NCBI GenBank assembly: GCA_019695055.1
Contig: JAIBAT010000164.1
Span: forward strand, 1-55,844
Reading direction: 5' to 3'
Length of the DNA: 55,844 nucleotides
DNA from: Candidatus Sumerlaeaceae bacterium
GTDB taxonomy: Bacteria; Sumerlaeota; Sumerlaeia; Sumerlaeales; Sumerlaeaceae
Below the pieces are notes generated by a model. The model was not told the DNA's origin and made no database searches. It worked only from the letters and a program-made list of their open reading frames with translations. This document shows positions 33,853 to 42,399 of the stretch, piece after piece. The translations under genes and the position numbers were made by a program. Numbering within the stretch: the stretch's first letter is position 1; each line of letters opens with the position of its first letter.

Positions 33853-36477
33853 TTACATGACTACAAAGTCTGCCATGAAATCCCCGATACTCTGATACCG
33901 GTCCTCAGGGTTCTTCTGTGTGCACTTCATAAAAATCTCATCGGCTTTGGACGGCAGAGTTGCGCGAAGGGTGGACGGCCTGGGAAACGATGAGTGAAGC
34001 TGAACCCGTGCAATTTCGACAGGGTCGGAAATCTTTCTCACTTCAAATGGCGTTCGTCCTGTTAAGAAATAGAAGAGTGACAGGCCCAGAGCGTAAACAT
34101 CGGTCCGCGCGTCCACGCCACTATGTAGAATTTGCTCAGGCGCGAGATACTGAGGTGACTCGACCAAGGCCAATTGGGAATCTTCAAATTCTGAGTTGGC
34201 CTGGCGATAGTCATTCACCATGGCAGCCACTCCAAGGTCGCATAGTTTGGCTTCACCGCTTTCGCGGACTAAAATGTTTGCCGGTTTCAGATCCAAATGG
34301 AGGACCGACTCCGAATGCGCGTAATTAAGGGCGTCGACCAATTGGCGCACAATACGTCGCGCATCCTCCAGTGACATTGGGCCCTTGCGCTTGACGACAT
34401 TTCGAAGTGTTTCGCCAGCAACGTATTCCATTGCCAGGTAATAGGTGCCCTCGCTCCGTCCGGCATCGTAAATCGGGACGAGATTAGGATGGGACAGACG
34501 GGCCACAATGCGGGCTTGGTCGTGAAAGCGCGTCCCGTCTCCAGTAGACATCCCACTCGATGGGGCCAGGATCTTCAGCGCGATTTCCTGCTGGAGGTTT
34601 TGGTCCACCGCCTTGTAGACAACCGACTTCTCGCCGCGGCCCAGCTCGTGGAGAATGCGATATCGTCCATTCTCGCCGACACGAGTTTCCGGCAGAAGAG
34701 TCGCAATTCTTGTGGCCCGTACCTGAGACGATTCCGTGGGAGACTCGACTCGAATTGTTGACGCGGCGCGATGCTCTGATGAGATGGTGCGCTCGGCCGT
34801 GGGAGCCGTGTGCACGCGGTCTCGTGGCGCAGGTGTCGAAAAATTCAGGCGTTCTAACGCCTCTACCCGAAGGCGCACGTCCTCGTAGTTTACATTGACA
34901 GTCATGATGCGTCGCAGGGCTGAAAGGGCAAGGTCCGGGCGCACCCGCTCCATCAGCAGGCTATACTTATACAGGATGACTATTGTATCATTAGCGGGGG
35001 ATATCTGGTCGATGATGCGCTCAAATAGGTCGCGCGCCGTATCGTGACGGTTCGTATCGTAAAATACACACGCCAGCAGTCCAGTGGCCACCTTCCAGTC
35101 GGGGGACGACTGGGGGACTCGCTGCAGGTACTCCAGAGCGTGGGCTGTATCGGATTCCTCCGCGGCAATTCTTCCAGCCTGAAAATAGTTGCCGGCCGCC
35201 ACATAGGCTTCCATGGCCTGAGTTTTCTCCCCGCAAACCAGATAACATTCCGCTGCGTTTCGCCAGTCGTGGGCTTTGGAATAGGCCTCACCAGCAAGAC
35301 GAAAGTCCTTTGCAGCTGAGTACATATCGGCCGCCATGAGATATCGCTTCATGGATTCGTAAACGCGTGCAGCCGCTGAGAAATCCTTGGCACGTTTGAA
35401 GGCATCCACCGCTTGGTTTGGCTTTTCAGCCTCGGCATACTGCTTGCCTGCCTCAACCCAATCACCCTGTTGCATCGCCAACCTCGCCCGGAAATCGGCA
35501 ACCTTTCGTGTGTCGCTGACGCGCTCATAGGCCGTAATGGCTTTCGCGTGCTGCTTGCCTTTCAGGTAAGTTTCCCCGGCCTTTTCCCATTCATCGGCCT
35601 TTTCGTATGCCTCTGCGGCACGCACAAAATCGGACGCCTGCTCAAGTATCTCCGCAGCCTTGAGATAGTTGCCGGTCCTCATAAACAGTTCGGCAGAACG
35701 AGTTACAAGCGCGGCTGATGCTTCACCAGCAACGGCAAGTTGGGCGGGATCTAACCGCTCAATGAGGGTCTCAATTCGCTCAGTGTTAGCACTTTTTTCA
35801 TAGCAACGAAGCGCGTCAACGTCACGCTTAAGGTCTTCGAAAACCCGGCCTGCGCGGTTAAAATCGCCTGCTTTTTCATAGAACTCTGCGGCTTTTGCGA
35901 AGGTATTTGCTTCATACGCAAGCTCAGCTGCAAGGCGGTAATTCTTCTGAGCCCTGTCGCGCAGCCCTTCCTCAGTGCAGCGAATGGCGGCCATTTCAAA
36001 ATTGCCATCATTCTCATAAAGCTCCATTGCCTTGGCACGATCGCCGAATCGTTCCCAAGCTTGGGCAGCGCGGGTCAGAAGACCACCCTTCTGGAAATTG
36101 CGTGCGCATTCGTCCCAAATCTGGAGTGCCTCGTAAGCCTCGCCAGCCCCTGCAAAATCACCTTTCTTCTCTAAGCGCCTAGCAGCTTTCATTACATTGC
36201 GTTCATGATCGCCGCCTTCCAAGTTGAGGGTAATTGGCCCGAAAATCCGGCCATAAATTGCCGCAGTGGTATGCATGATTGCCTCACGCAGGTAGTTGAG
36301 CGCAATACCAATGACTATGGCCCCAAAAATCAGGACAACCGTGGAGTACATCTTGAAAACACCCTCGATGGAGGGGCGAATCTGCTTGTCGAAGACATCA
36401 CGATTTGCGTAAGCTAGACCGGCTGCTCCCAACCAGAAACAGACGTTGTAAAGGCTTCTAAGAATGGATCGATTCAT
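33853..36477 (-). CDS. Membrane TPR protein with C-terminal Ser/Thr kinase domain
   Basis: An 874-residue protein. Two hydrophobic helices (about 9-25 and 43-63) are followed by a long array of TPR-like helical repeats (about 95-520: ...AGEAYEALQIWDECARN..., ...AAEFYEKAGDFNRAG...), a Ser/Thr/Pro linker, and a Hanks-type kinase from about 612 to the end. Kinase landmarks are LGRGEKSVVYKA, the ATP lysine K635, catalytic D729 in HLDLKPAN, D747 in DLG, and YLAPEQ. The usual HRD arginine is leucine and DFG is DLG, so it is a non-RD kinase, often less dependent on activation-loop phosphorylation. Kinase at the C-terminus behind TPRs is the reverse of the common bacterial PknB layout. It diverges from another TPR membrane gene. 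Confidence 0.9.
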   Translation of the reverse strand: MNRSILRSLYNVCFWLGAAGLAYANRDVFDKQIRPSIEGVFKMYSTVVLIFGAIVIGIALNYLREAIMHTTAAIYGRIFGPITLNLEGGDHERNVMKAARRLEKKGDFAGAGEAYEALQIWDECARNFQKGGLLTRAAQAWERFGDRAKAMELYENDGNFEMAAIRCTEEGLRDRAQKNYRLAAELAYEANTFAKAAEFYEKAGDFNRAGRVFEDLKRDVDALRCYEKSANTERIETLIERLDPAQLAVAGEASAALVTRSAELFMRTGNYLKAAEILEQASDFVRAAEAYEKADEWEKAGETYLKGKQHAKAITAYERVSDTRKVADFRARLAMQQGDWVEAGKQYAEAEKPNQAVDAFKRAKDFSAAARVYESMKRYLMAADMYSAAKDFRLAGEAYSKAHDWRNAAECYLVCGEKTQAMEAYVAAGNYFQAGRIAAEESDTAHALEYLQRVPQSSPDWKVATGLLACVFYDTNRHDTARDLFERIIDQISPANDTIVILYKYSLLMERVRPDLALSALRRIMTVNVNYEDVRLRVEALERLNFSTPAPRDRVHTAPTAERTISSEHRAASTIRVESPTESSQVRATRIATLLPETRVGENGRYRILHELGRGEKSVVYKAVDQNLQQEIALKILAPSSGMSTGDGTRFHDQARIVARLSHPNLVPIYDAGRSEGTYYLAMEYVAGETLRNVVKRKGPMSLEDARRIVRQLVDALNYAHSESVLHLDLKPANILVRESGEAKLCDLGVAAMVNDYRQANSEFEDSQLALVESPQYLAPEQILHSGVDARTDVYALGLSLFYFLTGRTPFEVRKISDPVEIARVQLHSSFPRPSTLRATLPSKADEIFMKCTQKNPEDRYQSIGDFMADFVVM

Positions 36478-36834
36478 TGTCCTGGCAACACAGCTGTAGA
36501 TAATTCATTTGTCATGGGATACTCTCCTGACCTAACGTGATACGGCCCGCAACGGAAATTGCCGGCGAAGGATGTTTTGTTGGGAAGCTTGGGGCAGGGT
36601 TGGTTTTGGGAGGGTGAGTTCCTTTCCTGGAGGGGAGGCGGCGGAAGCACAGGCGGTGGCAACGGTCCAGGGCGGGAAAATCGGAGATGCAAAGATGCGT
36701 GATATTCGCATATCAATAAGATTGCGCCGCATTCTAACAACGGCACAGCAATTTTGCTGTTGCTTTTCGCGCGAAAATTCAAACTATGAGTTGATTAGCA
36801 TTCACGTTGATTACTGTTCCTGCTGAGGTTGATG
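36478..36834. other. Divergent intergenic region with no gene
   Basis: These 357 bases separate the TPR-kinase gene from the TPR membrane gene at 36835. Short frames on both strands lack ribosome sites and protein-like composition. The left half is purine-rich on the plus strand and the right half is more A+T-rich, consistent with promoters. Two palindromes near the right end (next entry) are the only structure I see. Confidence 0.6.
36745..36777. promoter_or_regulatory. Two adjacent palindromes, candidate operators
   Basis: ACAGCAA/TTGCTGT with a 2-base centre (36745-36760) is followed 3 bases later by the perfect 14-base palindrome TTTTCGCGCGAAAA (36764-36777), 57 bases before the ATG at 36835. 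Such close dyads upstream of a start are typical of dimeric repressor sites; the regulator is unknown. Confidence 0.5.
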
Positions 36835-38370
36835 ATGAAAAACGTTCCTGATCCAGTTGATGAACTGTTGGAATTGGCACGAGATGCAGTTGCACGCGAG
36901 GATTACTCCCGGGCTCTTTCATTGGTGCGGCGTGCAAACTCAGACGCACCGCTACGTCAGGATGTGCGCGAGATTCTTTCGGCGCTCCTTGAAGCTACTA
37001 CTTTCGGGGAATCTGACGGCCCGACCGCGAGCTTCCCGACTCGTACACGAAACCGCTCTGCGCGCACAATCAGACAATCTGAGCGCAATCCGAATCCCAG
37101 AGCCTTGGACCCTGAGGATGACTCGGATATGGATAGTGTTCAGAACTATGGAGCACTCGCCCCGCGTGAGGAACCCCTGCCCCGTCCCGATGACGAGGTT
37201 CCTGTTCATCGCTTCGCTTCAGAGAGGTACCGCAGCCGGCCAATTCGTCAGGAAAGCGCCGAGGTTGCCAGGGCATTTGGGGACACAGACCCGTCGGCCA
37301 AGTGGGCCAACGATTTTGTTTCACGTGAATTGAGTCGCAGGGGAATCGAACCGGACATTGAAGCCGCTGCTTCCCGTAACGCGACAGCTGCCCGGCTATT
37401 TGCGGCAAGTGATGCTGCTGAGCCGGCAATGGCAGACGAGCCACGCAGAAGGCGCGGCGCCTCGGCAATCCGATTTGCACAGCAGGGAAGTGGACTGGCT
37501 GGCGATTACGTTGAACCCGACAAATTCCCTGATGCGGCCGAGTTGGTGGAATTATCGCCTGCAAGGCCGAAGCGGCGTGCACGAAAATCCCAGCCAGATG
37601 ACCTCAATGAGGAGGGGAGCGACGCAATGGGTCCGGAACCTTACCGACCTCCCTTTGATTGGGCAGCCCACTCCCGATTGATCGGTAATGTGGCAATTTT
37701 TGGATTTATTTTTCTTTTCGTGGCATCGGCCAGCGGATTGTCGTACTATAAGTTCTTTCAGAAGGCCGGCGCAGGGCAAATCGCATCCACAGCCAAGGAT
37801 TCTGGAGCTGGCATTCAATCCAGTTCCAAAGTAACGTCGTCCCGGACGGATGATGAAATGTTGAAGCTGGCCCAACAATATGTGACCCGGGGCCGATTTG
37901 ATGATGCGATTTCGATGCTGTCAAAGGCCTCGGCGCAGGAACAAGCGGGTGAGATCAAGGAAAAGACTCAGGCATTGTTGGTAAAGGCCTATGACGCAAA
38001 GGGGACCCAGTACCTCAAGGATAGCAAGCTTGCCGATGCGGCGGCCGCCTACGAGAAGGCTGCAAACTTGCAGCCCGAATCAGCGGACATAGCCCTAAGA
38101 CTGGGAAATGCATACTATTACTGCGGCATGATGCTCGACCAGTCGAAGTCCGAACAGTACTTTGAGAAATCATTGGCGAGCCTCAACAAGACTCTTGAAC
38201 TTGACCGCAACAATCTGCAGGCCTACGAACGAATGGCTACCGTCTATGAGGGTTTGCGTCAGAATGCCCAAGCTCGTGCGGCTTGGAACAAGGTGATTCA
38301 GATAGCTCCCACGAGTGCGGCGGCACAGACGGCCGGTGAGCGGATCAAAACGCTCAGCATGGCCAACTAA
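36835..38370 (+). CDS. TPR protein with one central membrane helix
   Basis: A 511-residue protein: a short helical N-terminus (VDELLELARDAVAREDYSRAL, itself TPR-like), about 200 residues of disordered Arg/Asp/Pro-rich cytoplasmic sequence, one membrane helix (IGNVAIFGFIFLFVASASGL, about 287-306), then four TPR units outside the membrane (QYVTRGRFDDAISMLSKAS, AAAYEKAANLQPESADIALRLGNAYYYCG, SLNKTLELDRNNLQAYERMATVYEG, AWNKVIQIAPTSAAA). ATG 36835 is six bases after GAGG; ATG 36832 is also possible. The disordered region could be a phosphorylation target of the neighbouring kinase (inference). Function unknown. Confidence 0.75.
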   Translation: MKNVPDPVDELLELARDAVAREDYSRALSLVRRANSDAPLRQDVREILSALLEATTFGESDGPTASFPTRTRNRSARTIRQSERNPNPRALDPEDDSDMDSVQNYGALAPREEPLPRPDDEVPVHRFASERYRSRPIRQESAEVARAFGDTDPSAKWANDFVSRELSRRGIEPDIEAAASRNATAARLFAASDAAEPAMADEPRRRRGASAIRFAQQGSGLAGDYVEPDKFPDAAELVELSPARPKRRARKSQPDDLNEEGSDAMGPEPYRPPFDWAAHSRLIGNVAIFGFIFLFVASASGLSYYKFFQKAGAGQIASTAKDSGAGIQSSSKVTSSRTDDEMLKLAQQYVTRGRFDDAISMLSKASAQEQAGEIKEKTQALLVKAYDAKGTQYLKDSKLADAAAAYEKAANLQPESADIALRLGNAYYYCGMMLDQSKSEQYFEKSLASLNKTLELDRNNLQAYERMATVYEGLRQNAQARAAWNKVIQIAPTSAAAQTAGERIKTLSMAN

Positions 38371-38437
38371 TTTCGCATGAGGCACTCTGATTTCTACAAA
38401 AGTACGTCGAAGGCTTCATTTTCCGGCACCGGGTGAG

Positions 38438-39139
38438 GTGCTTATTGCTCCATCGCTTCTAAGTGCTGATTTTGCACAATTAGGGGCTGAGGTCAGGCGC
38501 GTGGAAAAGGCGCATTGTCCATGGCTCCATCTTGACGTCATGGACAATCATTTTGTACCCAACCTGACATTTGGTCCGCCAGTGGTTAAGGCCCTCAGGC
38601 CCATTTCCAGAAACCTGTTTTTTGACACACACCTTATGGTGGAGAGTCCCTTGTCCATGGCTGAAGAGTTTGCCGCAGCAGGAGCCCAGTTATTGACCAT
38701 CCACCAGGAAGTGTTTCGCACGGATGGGGAGTTGTCACAGGCGATTAAGGCCATCAAATCCCTTCGCCTCCGCGCTGGTGTGTCTCTAAAGCCAAAAACC
38801 CCTGTATCGGCCATTGAGTCCGTTTTGGCAGCGGTGGATTTGGTACTTGTGATGACCGTAGAACCGGGATTCGGAGGTCAGGCTCTGATTCCGTCCTGTC
38901 TGGGAAAGGTCCGAAATCTGAAGAAGCTCCGGGAGTCACGGGGTCTAAGGTTCCGTATCGAAGTAGATGGGGGAATTAATCAGAAAACCGCAGAATTGGC
39001 CGTCGCTGCCGGTGCCGACATACTTGTTGCAGGATCTGCAGTCTTCAAGGACAGTCGGGTCGCGGACAATGTAAGGGTCTTAAGGGATTCGCTGGGGAAT
39101 GGCGTGGATTTTGCGAATGGATTGCTTCATCGACGCTGA
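38438..39139 (+). CDS. rpe: Ribulose-phosphate 3-epimerase
   Basis: TIM-barrel enzyme interconverting ribulose-5-phosphate and xylulose-5-phosphate in the pentose phosphate pathway. The 233 residues have IAPSLLSADFAQLG at the N-terminus, metal ligands in HLDVMDNHFVPNLTFGP and FDTHLMVESP, MTVEPGFGGQ near the middle, and the phosphate site VDGGI and AGSAVF at the end. The frame starts at GTG 38438, exactly where the family begins; there is no good ribosome site, and no ATG further upstream in frame. It sits among TPR genes without obvious functional linkage. Confidence 0.95.
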   Translation: MLIAPSLLSADFAQLGAEVRRVEKAHCPWLHLDVMDNHFVPNLTFGPPVVKALRPISRNLFFDTHLMVESPLSMAEEFAAAGAQLLTIHQEVFRTDGELSQAIKAIKSLRLRAGVSLKPKTPVSAIESVLAAVDLVLVMTVEPGFGGQALIPSCLGKVRNLKKLRESRGLRFRIEVDGGINQKTAELAVAAGADILVAGSAVFKDSRVADNVRVLRDSLGNGVDFANGLLHRR

Positions 39140-39169
39140 GCCGCACAATCAGGAAGGCGGGATGTCAAA

Positions 39170-39814
39170 ATGACAGGTCATTTATCAGGAATTAAGGGTT
39201 CGCGGCAATTCCGGACTTCTTACCTGATTCGAACTCTGCTGCTGGCTTTTGTGTGTCTCCTTATGCTGCCCCCGTTGGCAGCCAAACCAAAGGAAGAAGA
39301 ACAGACCCTGGTTATTCCGGATTTTGAGTCTGCCAAGGAGCAGTATGCTTTTGCGATGCTTTATCAGCGAAAGCAGGTTATCTCCCCGGACAAGAAGCGG
39401 CGCGACATTCAGTTGGCCAAAATTGTCGAATGCCATGAGGCGGTCCTTAGGAATTTTCCAAACGATCCCACCTACACCCCTCTCTCTGCGCTGGCGATTG
39501 CGGATGCGATGACCGGGAGACAGGATTTCAAAGGCGCCATTGCACGTTATGAGCAGATCCAGAAAATATACCCCGAGAACGACTACGTGCAGGCCAGGGC
39601 GATGTATAGCATCGCGCGTTGCGATGACAGCTTGGGTCAGTTTGAGTCGGCAAAACAGTTATACCGTAAAATTATGGATTCCTACACCAATTCCGAGAAC
39701 TCTGGGATACGGGAAATTGCCTCGAAGTCCAAGGCTCTGTATTACCAGGTTCGCGACAAAAATCCGCTTAAAGCCAAGGTAACTCCCGGCAGCAAAGGAC
39801 CGTTGGATCCCTGA
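39170..39814 (+). CDS. Exported TPR protein
   Basis: A 214-residue protein with a signal peptide or anchor (about 19-38, ending LAAKPK). The mature part has three TPR-like units, of which FKGAIARYEQIQKIYPENDYVQARAMYSIARC and DSLGQFESAKQLYRKIMDSY are clearest, in the style of YbgF/BamD outer-envelope TPR proteins. A lysine/proline tail ends the protein. It follows rpe by 30 bases and converges with the Hsp70 gene. Partner unknown. Confidence 0.75.
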   Translation: MTGHLSGIKGSRQFRTSYLIRTLLLAFVCLLMLPPLAAKPKEEEQTLVIPDFESAKEQYAFAMLYQRKQVISPDKKRRDIQLAKIVECHEAVLRNFPNDPTYTPLSALAIADAMTGRQDFKGAIARYEQIQKIYPENDYVQARAMYSIARCDDSLGQFESAKQLYRKIMDSYTNSENSGIREIASKSKALYYQVRDKNPLKAKVTPGSKGPLDP

Positions 39815-39828
39815 CAGGGTTGTGGATA

Positions 39829-41646
39829 TCAGCCGGAGCCGGGGTCAATCTGTTGCATGATGATTCTTTCCCCCATTTCATTGGCCAGGTCTTTCAATCG
39901 GGCGAAAGCCATTTCAATTTCCGGGAAATCTTTTGTGCTCATGGCAATGTCGAATTTAAACATGGCTTCCTTCAACGCCATCGTCATGGCGGGGTCCAGG
40001 GGGTCCTTGGTGTCCTGCAGAATCTTGCGAAACTGCCCCATCAGCACATCTGCATGAGTTCTCATGTACGCCTTGCGCAGGAACAGCCTATCGTCGTCAG
40101 CGGATGATGCGGCCATTGAAATGACCTGCTCCACTTCCTGCTGGGACAGGTTGCCATAGGACTCAATGGTCACAGAACTCGTCGTGCCTGAAGTTGCGTC
40201 TGTGGCCGAGACTTGGAGGATGCCATTGGCGTCGATTTGGAAGCGGACATTTATTTCGGGAATTCCCGACGGCGCCGGTGTGATATTTGTCAGTTTAAAA
40301 TGCCCCAAAGTGTGATTCTCTGTGGCGACTTTTCTCTCTCCCTGGAGCACATGAACTTTCACAGTGGTTTGGTTATCCTTCACGGTCGTAAAGTGCTTGT
40401 GAACTGAGGTCGGAATCGAACTATTCCTCGGGACAAGTACAGTAAACATCCCCCCAGCCAGTTCGATGCCAAGCGAGAGGGGAGTAACATCCAACAGCAG
40501 AACCTCGCGAAGACTGCCGGTCATGATGGAAGCCTGTATTGCAGCCCCCACCGCGACGGCTTCATCGGGATTTAGCGAACGGTTGGGTTCCTGCTTGAAG
40601 ATATCACGAACGAGGTTCTGAACAGCCGGAATTCGGGTTGAGCCGCCAACAAGCAATACGCTCTTAAAATCGGAAGCATTGAGGCCCGCATCCACGGTGG
40701 CGAAATTGCAGCACTCCTCAAGACGTGGGAGAATAGGTTGGATGAGTTCATTAAACAACTTCCGATTGATTGGATAATTAAGATGCACTGGTCCGGCGGC
40801 ATTTGCCGAAATGAAAGGCAATGATACAAGGGATTCTGTCGTTGTGGAGAGTTCACACTTTACTTTTTCCACCGCCTCGCGCAGCCTTTGGACCGCTTGG
40901 GGATCGAGCCTCAAGTCGATGGAGGTTTCCCTGAGGAACCTTTCCGCGACGTAGACGAACAGGATCTCATCAATATTGTCGCCCCCAAGAAACGTGTCTC
41001 CGCAAGTGGCCTTCACCTCGAAGACATCTTTATCCAATTCGAGCACGGAGACGTCAAAAGTTCCACCGCCAAAATCGAAGACCGATATCCTTTGATTGAC
41101 CTGTTTATCCAATCCGTAGGCAAGGGCGGCGGCCGTCGGCTCGTTAATGATCCGCATAACCTCAAGCCCTGCGATCTCTGCTGCGCTTTTGGTGGCAGCC
41201 CGCTGATTGTCATTAAAGTAGGCCGGGACTGTGATGACGGCCTTGGTTACTGGTTCCGAAAAATAGTCTTCTGCCGTGGATTTCATCTTCCTAAGGACTG
41301 CCGCGGATACCTGAACCGGGGAAACCCTGGCCCAGCCTACATCGATCAGGATCGAGTCACCCGGCCCTTCAATGAGGTCATAATCAATTCCTGCTCGTTT
41401 TCCGTCGATCTCGGAAAATCGGGCCCCCATGAATCGCTTCACAGATCTAATGGCTTGCTTGGGACTTGTCACCAGCTGCCGTTTTGCGAGTTCCCCGACG
41501 ATTATTTCCTCCGGGGACTTAAACAGCACGACCGACGGCGTGGTATGAGAGCCTTCCGAATTGGGAATGACAATGGTCTGTCCCTGCTCGTAATAGGCAA
41601 CAACTGAATTGGTTGTGCCAAGGTCAATGCCGACGATTCGTTCCAT
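39829..41646 (-). CDS. Hsp70 (DnaK-family) chaperone, short form
   Basis: A 605-residue Hsp70, about 30 residues shorter than housekeeping DnaK. The nucleotide-binding domain has VGIDLGTTNSVVAYYE, VITVPAYFNDNQRAATKSAAEIAGLEV, FDFGGGTFDVSVLE and VLLVGGSTRIPAVQ. The substrate domain begins LLLDVTPLSLGIELAGG. The lid is short and the C-terminus ends IDPGSG, without the EEVD-like or acidic tail seen on many DnaK proteins. A J-domain-TPR gene lies 6 bases upstream on the same strand, and a membrane TPR gene before that, so a dedicated Hsp70/J pair is likely. No grpE is nearby. A second, housekeeping dnaK elsewhere in the genome is expected but not visible. Confidence 0.93.
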   Translation of the reverse strand: MERIVGIDLGTTNSVVAYYEQGQTIVIPNSEGSHTTPSVVLFKSPEEIIVGELAKRQLVTSPKQAIRSVKRFMGARFSEIDGKRAGIDYDLIEGPGDSILIDVGWARVSPVQVSAAVLRKMKSTAEDYFSEPVTKAVITVPAYFNDNQRAATKSAAEIAGLEVMRIINEPTAAALAYGLDKQVNQRISVFDFGGGTFDVSVLELDKDVFEVKATCGDTFLGGDNIDEILFVYVAERFLRETSIDLRLDPQAVQRLREAVEKVKCELSTTTESLVSLPFISANAAGPVHLNYPINRKLFNELIQPILPRLEECCNFATVDAGLNASDFKSVLLVGGSTRIPAVQNLVRDIFKQEPNRSLNPDEAVAVGAAIQASIMTGSLREVLLLDVTPLSLGIELAGGMFTVLVPRNSSIPTSVHKHFTTVKDNQTTVKVHVLQGERKVATENHTLGHFKLTNITPAPSGIPEINVRFQIDANGILQVSATDATSGTTSSVTIESYGNLSQQEVEQVISMAASSADDDRLFLRKAYMRTHADVLMGQFRKILQDTKDPLDPAMTMALKEAMFKFDIAMSTKDFPEIEMAFARLKDLANEMGERIIMQQIDPGSG

Positions 41647-41652
41647 GGGATA

Positions 41653-42399
41653 TTACTTCTTAAACAGCCGGCTGAAAAAACTTTTCTTGGTGGGTTGCAA
41701 TGTCTCCAGACCTGCCTTTGCCTTGTCGTTGGTTGCATCCCACCGAAGGATTTCCTCATAAGTCTTGATGGCCATGGAGGAAATTCCCGCGCTTTCATAA
41801 AGTTCGGCCAAAACCAATCGGTAATCACTATTGTAAGGGTCGATGGTAATCGCACGTTGTGCAGCTTCAATCGCCCGATTGAAACTGCGGTGTCCGCGCA
41901 GCAAAGTCAGGGCAAGTCGGGCATGGTAGCTGGCTTCACCCGGATTGTTCTTGATGGCGACTTCAAAAAATTCACTGGCCTTGGCATAATCACCGGAGGA
42001 AAAGAGCTGAAGACCGCGTGTGTAGGCGCGCTTTGCCACAGATGCCCGGCTTTGGTCGAACCCCTGTTGGGTGGTCATTCCTGTCTTGGCACTCTGGCCG
42101 GACAAGCTCGGACTTTGGGCAGCGTTTTGGCGGTTGCCACTGCTGCCGCTGCCACCCGCCAGGGCGTTCTCCCTTTGGGCCTGAAGAGTTTTGTTGTAGG
42201 CTTCCCTCTTTTCCTTATCTTTGAGGATATTGTAGGCTGCAGAAATCCTGGAAAACTCGGCCTCCAGCGCGGCGAGGTCGTCTGCGCTCGTGGCCTTGTC
42301 TGGGTGGTGCTTACGGGCCAGGGCATGGTAAGCAGTCTTGACCTGCTGTTCCGATGCATCAGTCGGGAGACCCAGTATCTCGTAATACGTCTTACTCAT
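41653..42399 (-). CDS. J-domain protein with C-terminal TPR repeats
   Basis: A 248-residue Hsp70 co-chaperone. The J-domain is at the very N-terminus with HPD at 32-34 (ARKHHPDKA) and helices either side. A Gly/Ser/Gln-rich linker (about 85-115) leads to TPR units (LQLFSSGDYAKASEFFEVAIKNNPGEASYHARLAL, AIEAAQRAITIDPYNSDYRLVLAELYESAG, AIKTYEEILRWDATNDKAKAGL) and a basic FFSRLFKK end. There is no zinc-finger domain, so it is not DnaJ type I. ATG 42399 is chosen because the J-domain begins there; it overlaps the end of the previous gene by eight bases. It is surely the partner of the Hsp70 encoded 6 bases downstream (inference from linkage). Confidence 0.92.
   Translation of the reverse strand: MSKTYYEILGLPTDASEQQVKTAYHALARKHHPDKATSADDLAALEAEFSRISAAYNILKDKEKREAYNKTLQAQRENALAGGSGSSGNRQNAAQSPSLSGQSAKTGMTTQQGFDQSRASVAKRAYTRGLQLFSSGDYAKASEFFEVAIKNNPGEASYHARLALTLLRGHRSFNRAIEAAQRAITIDPYNSDYRLVLAELYESAGISSMAIKTYEEILRWDATNDKAKAGLETLQPTKKSFFSRLFKK

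Noticed and set aside
36474..36826. Short frames in the kinase/TPR intergenic region
   Set aside because: No ribosome sites, low-complexity translations and overlap with palindromes; treated as non-coding.
40888..41607. A 239-codon plus-strand frame opposite the Hsp70 gene
   Set aside because: Antisense to the highly conserved nucleotide-binding domain; translation resembles no family.
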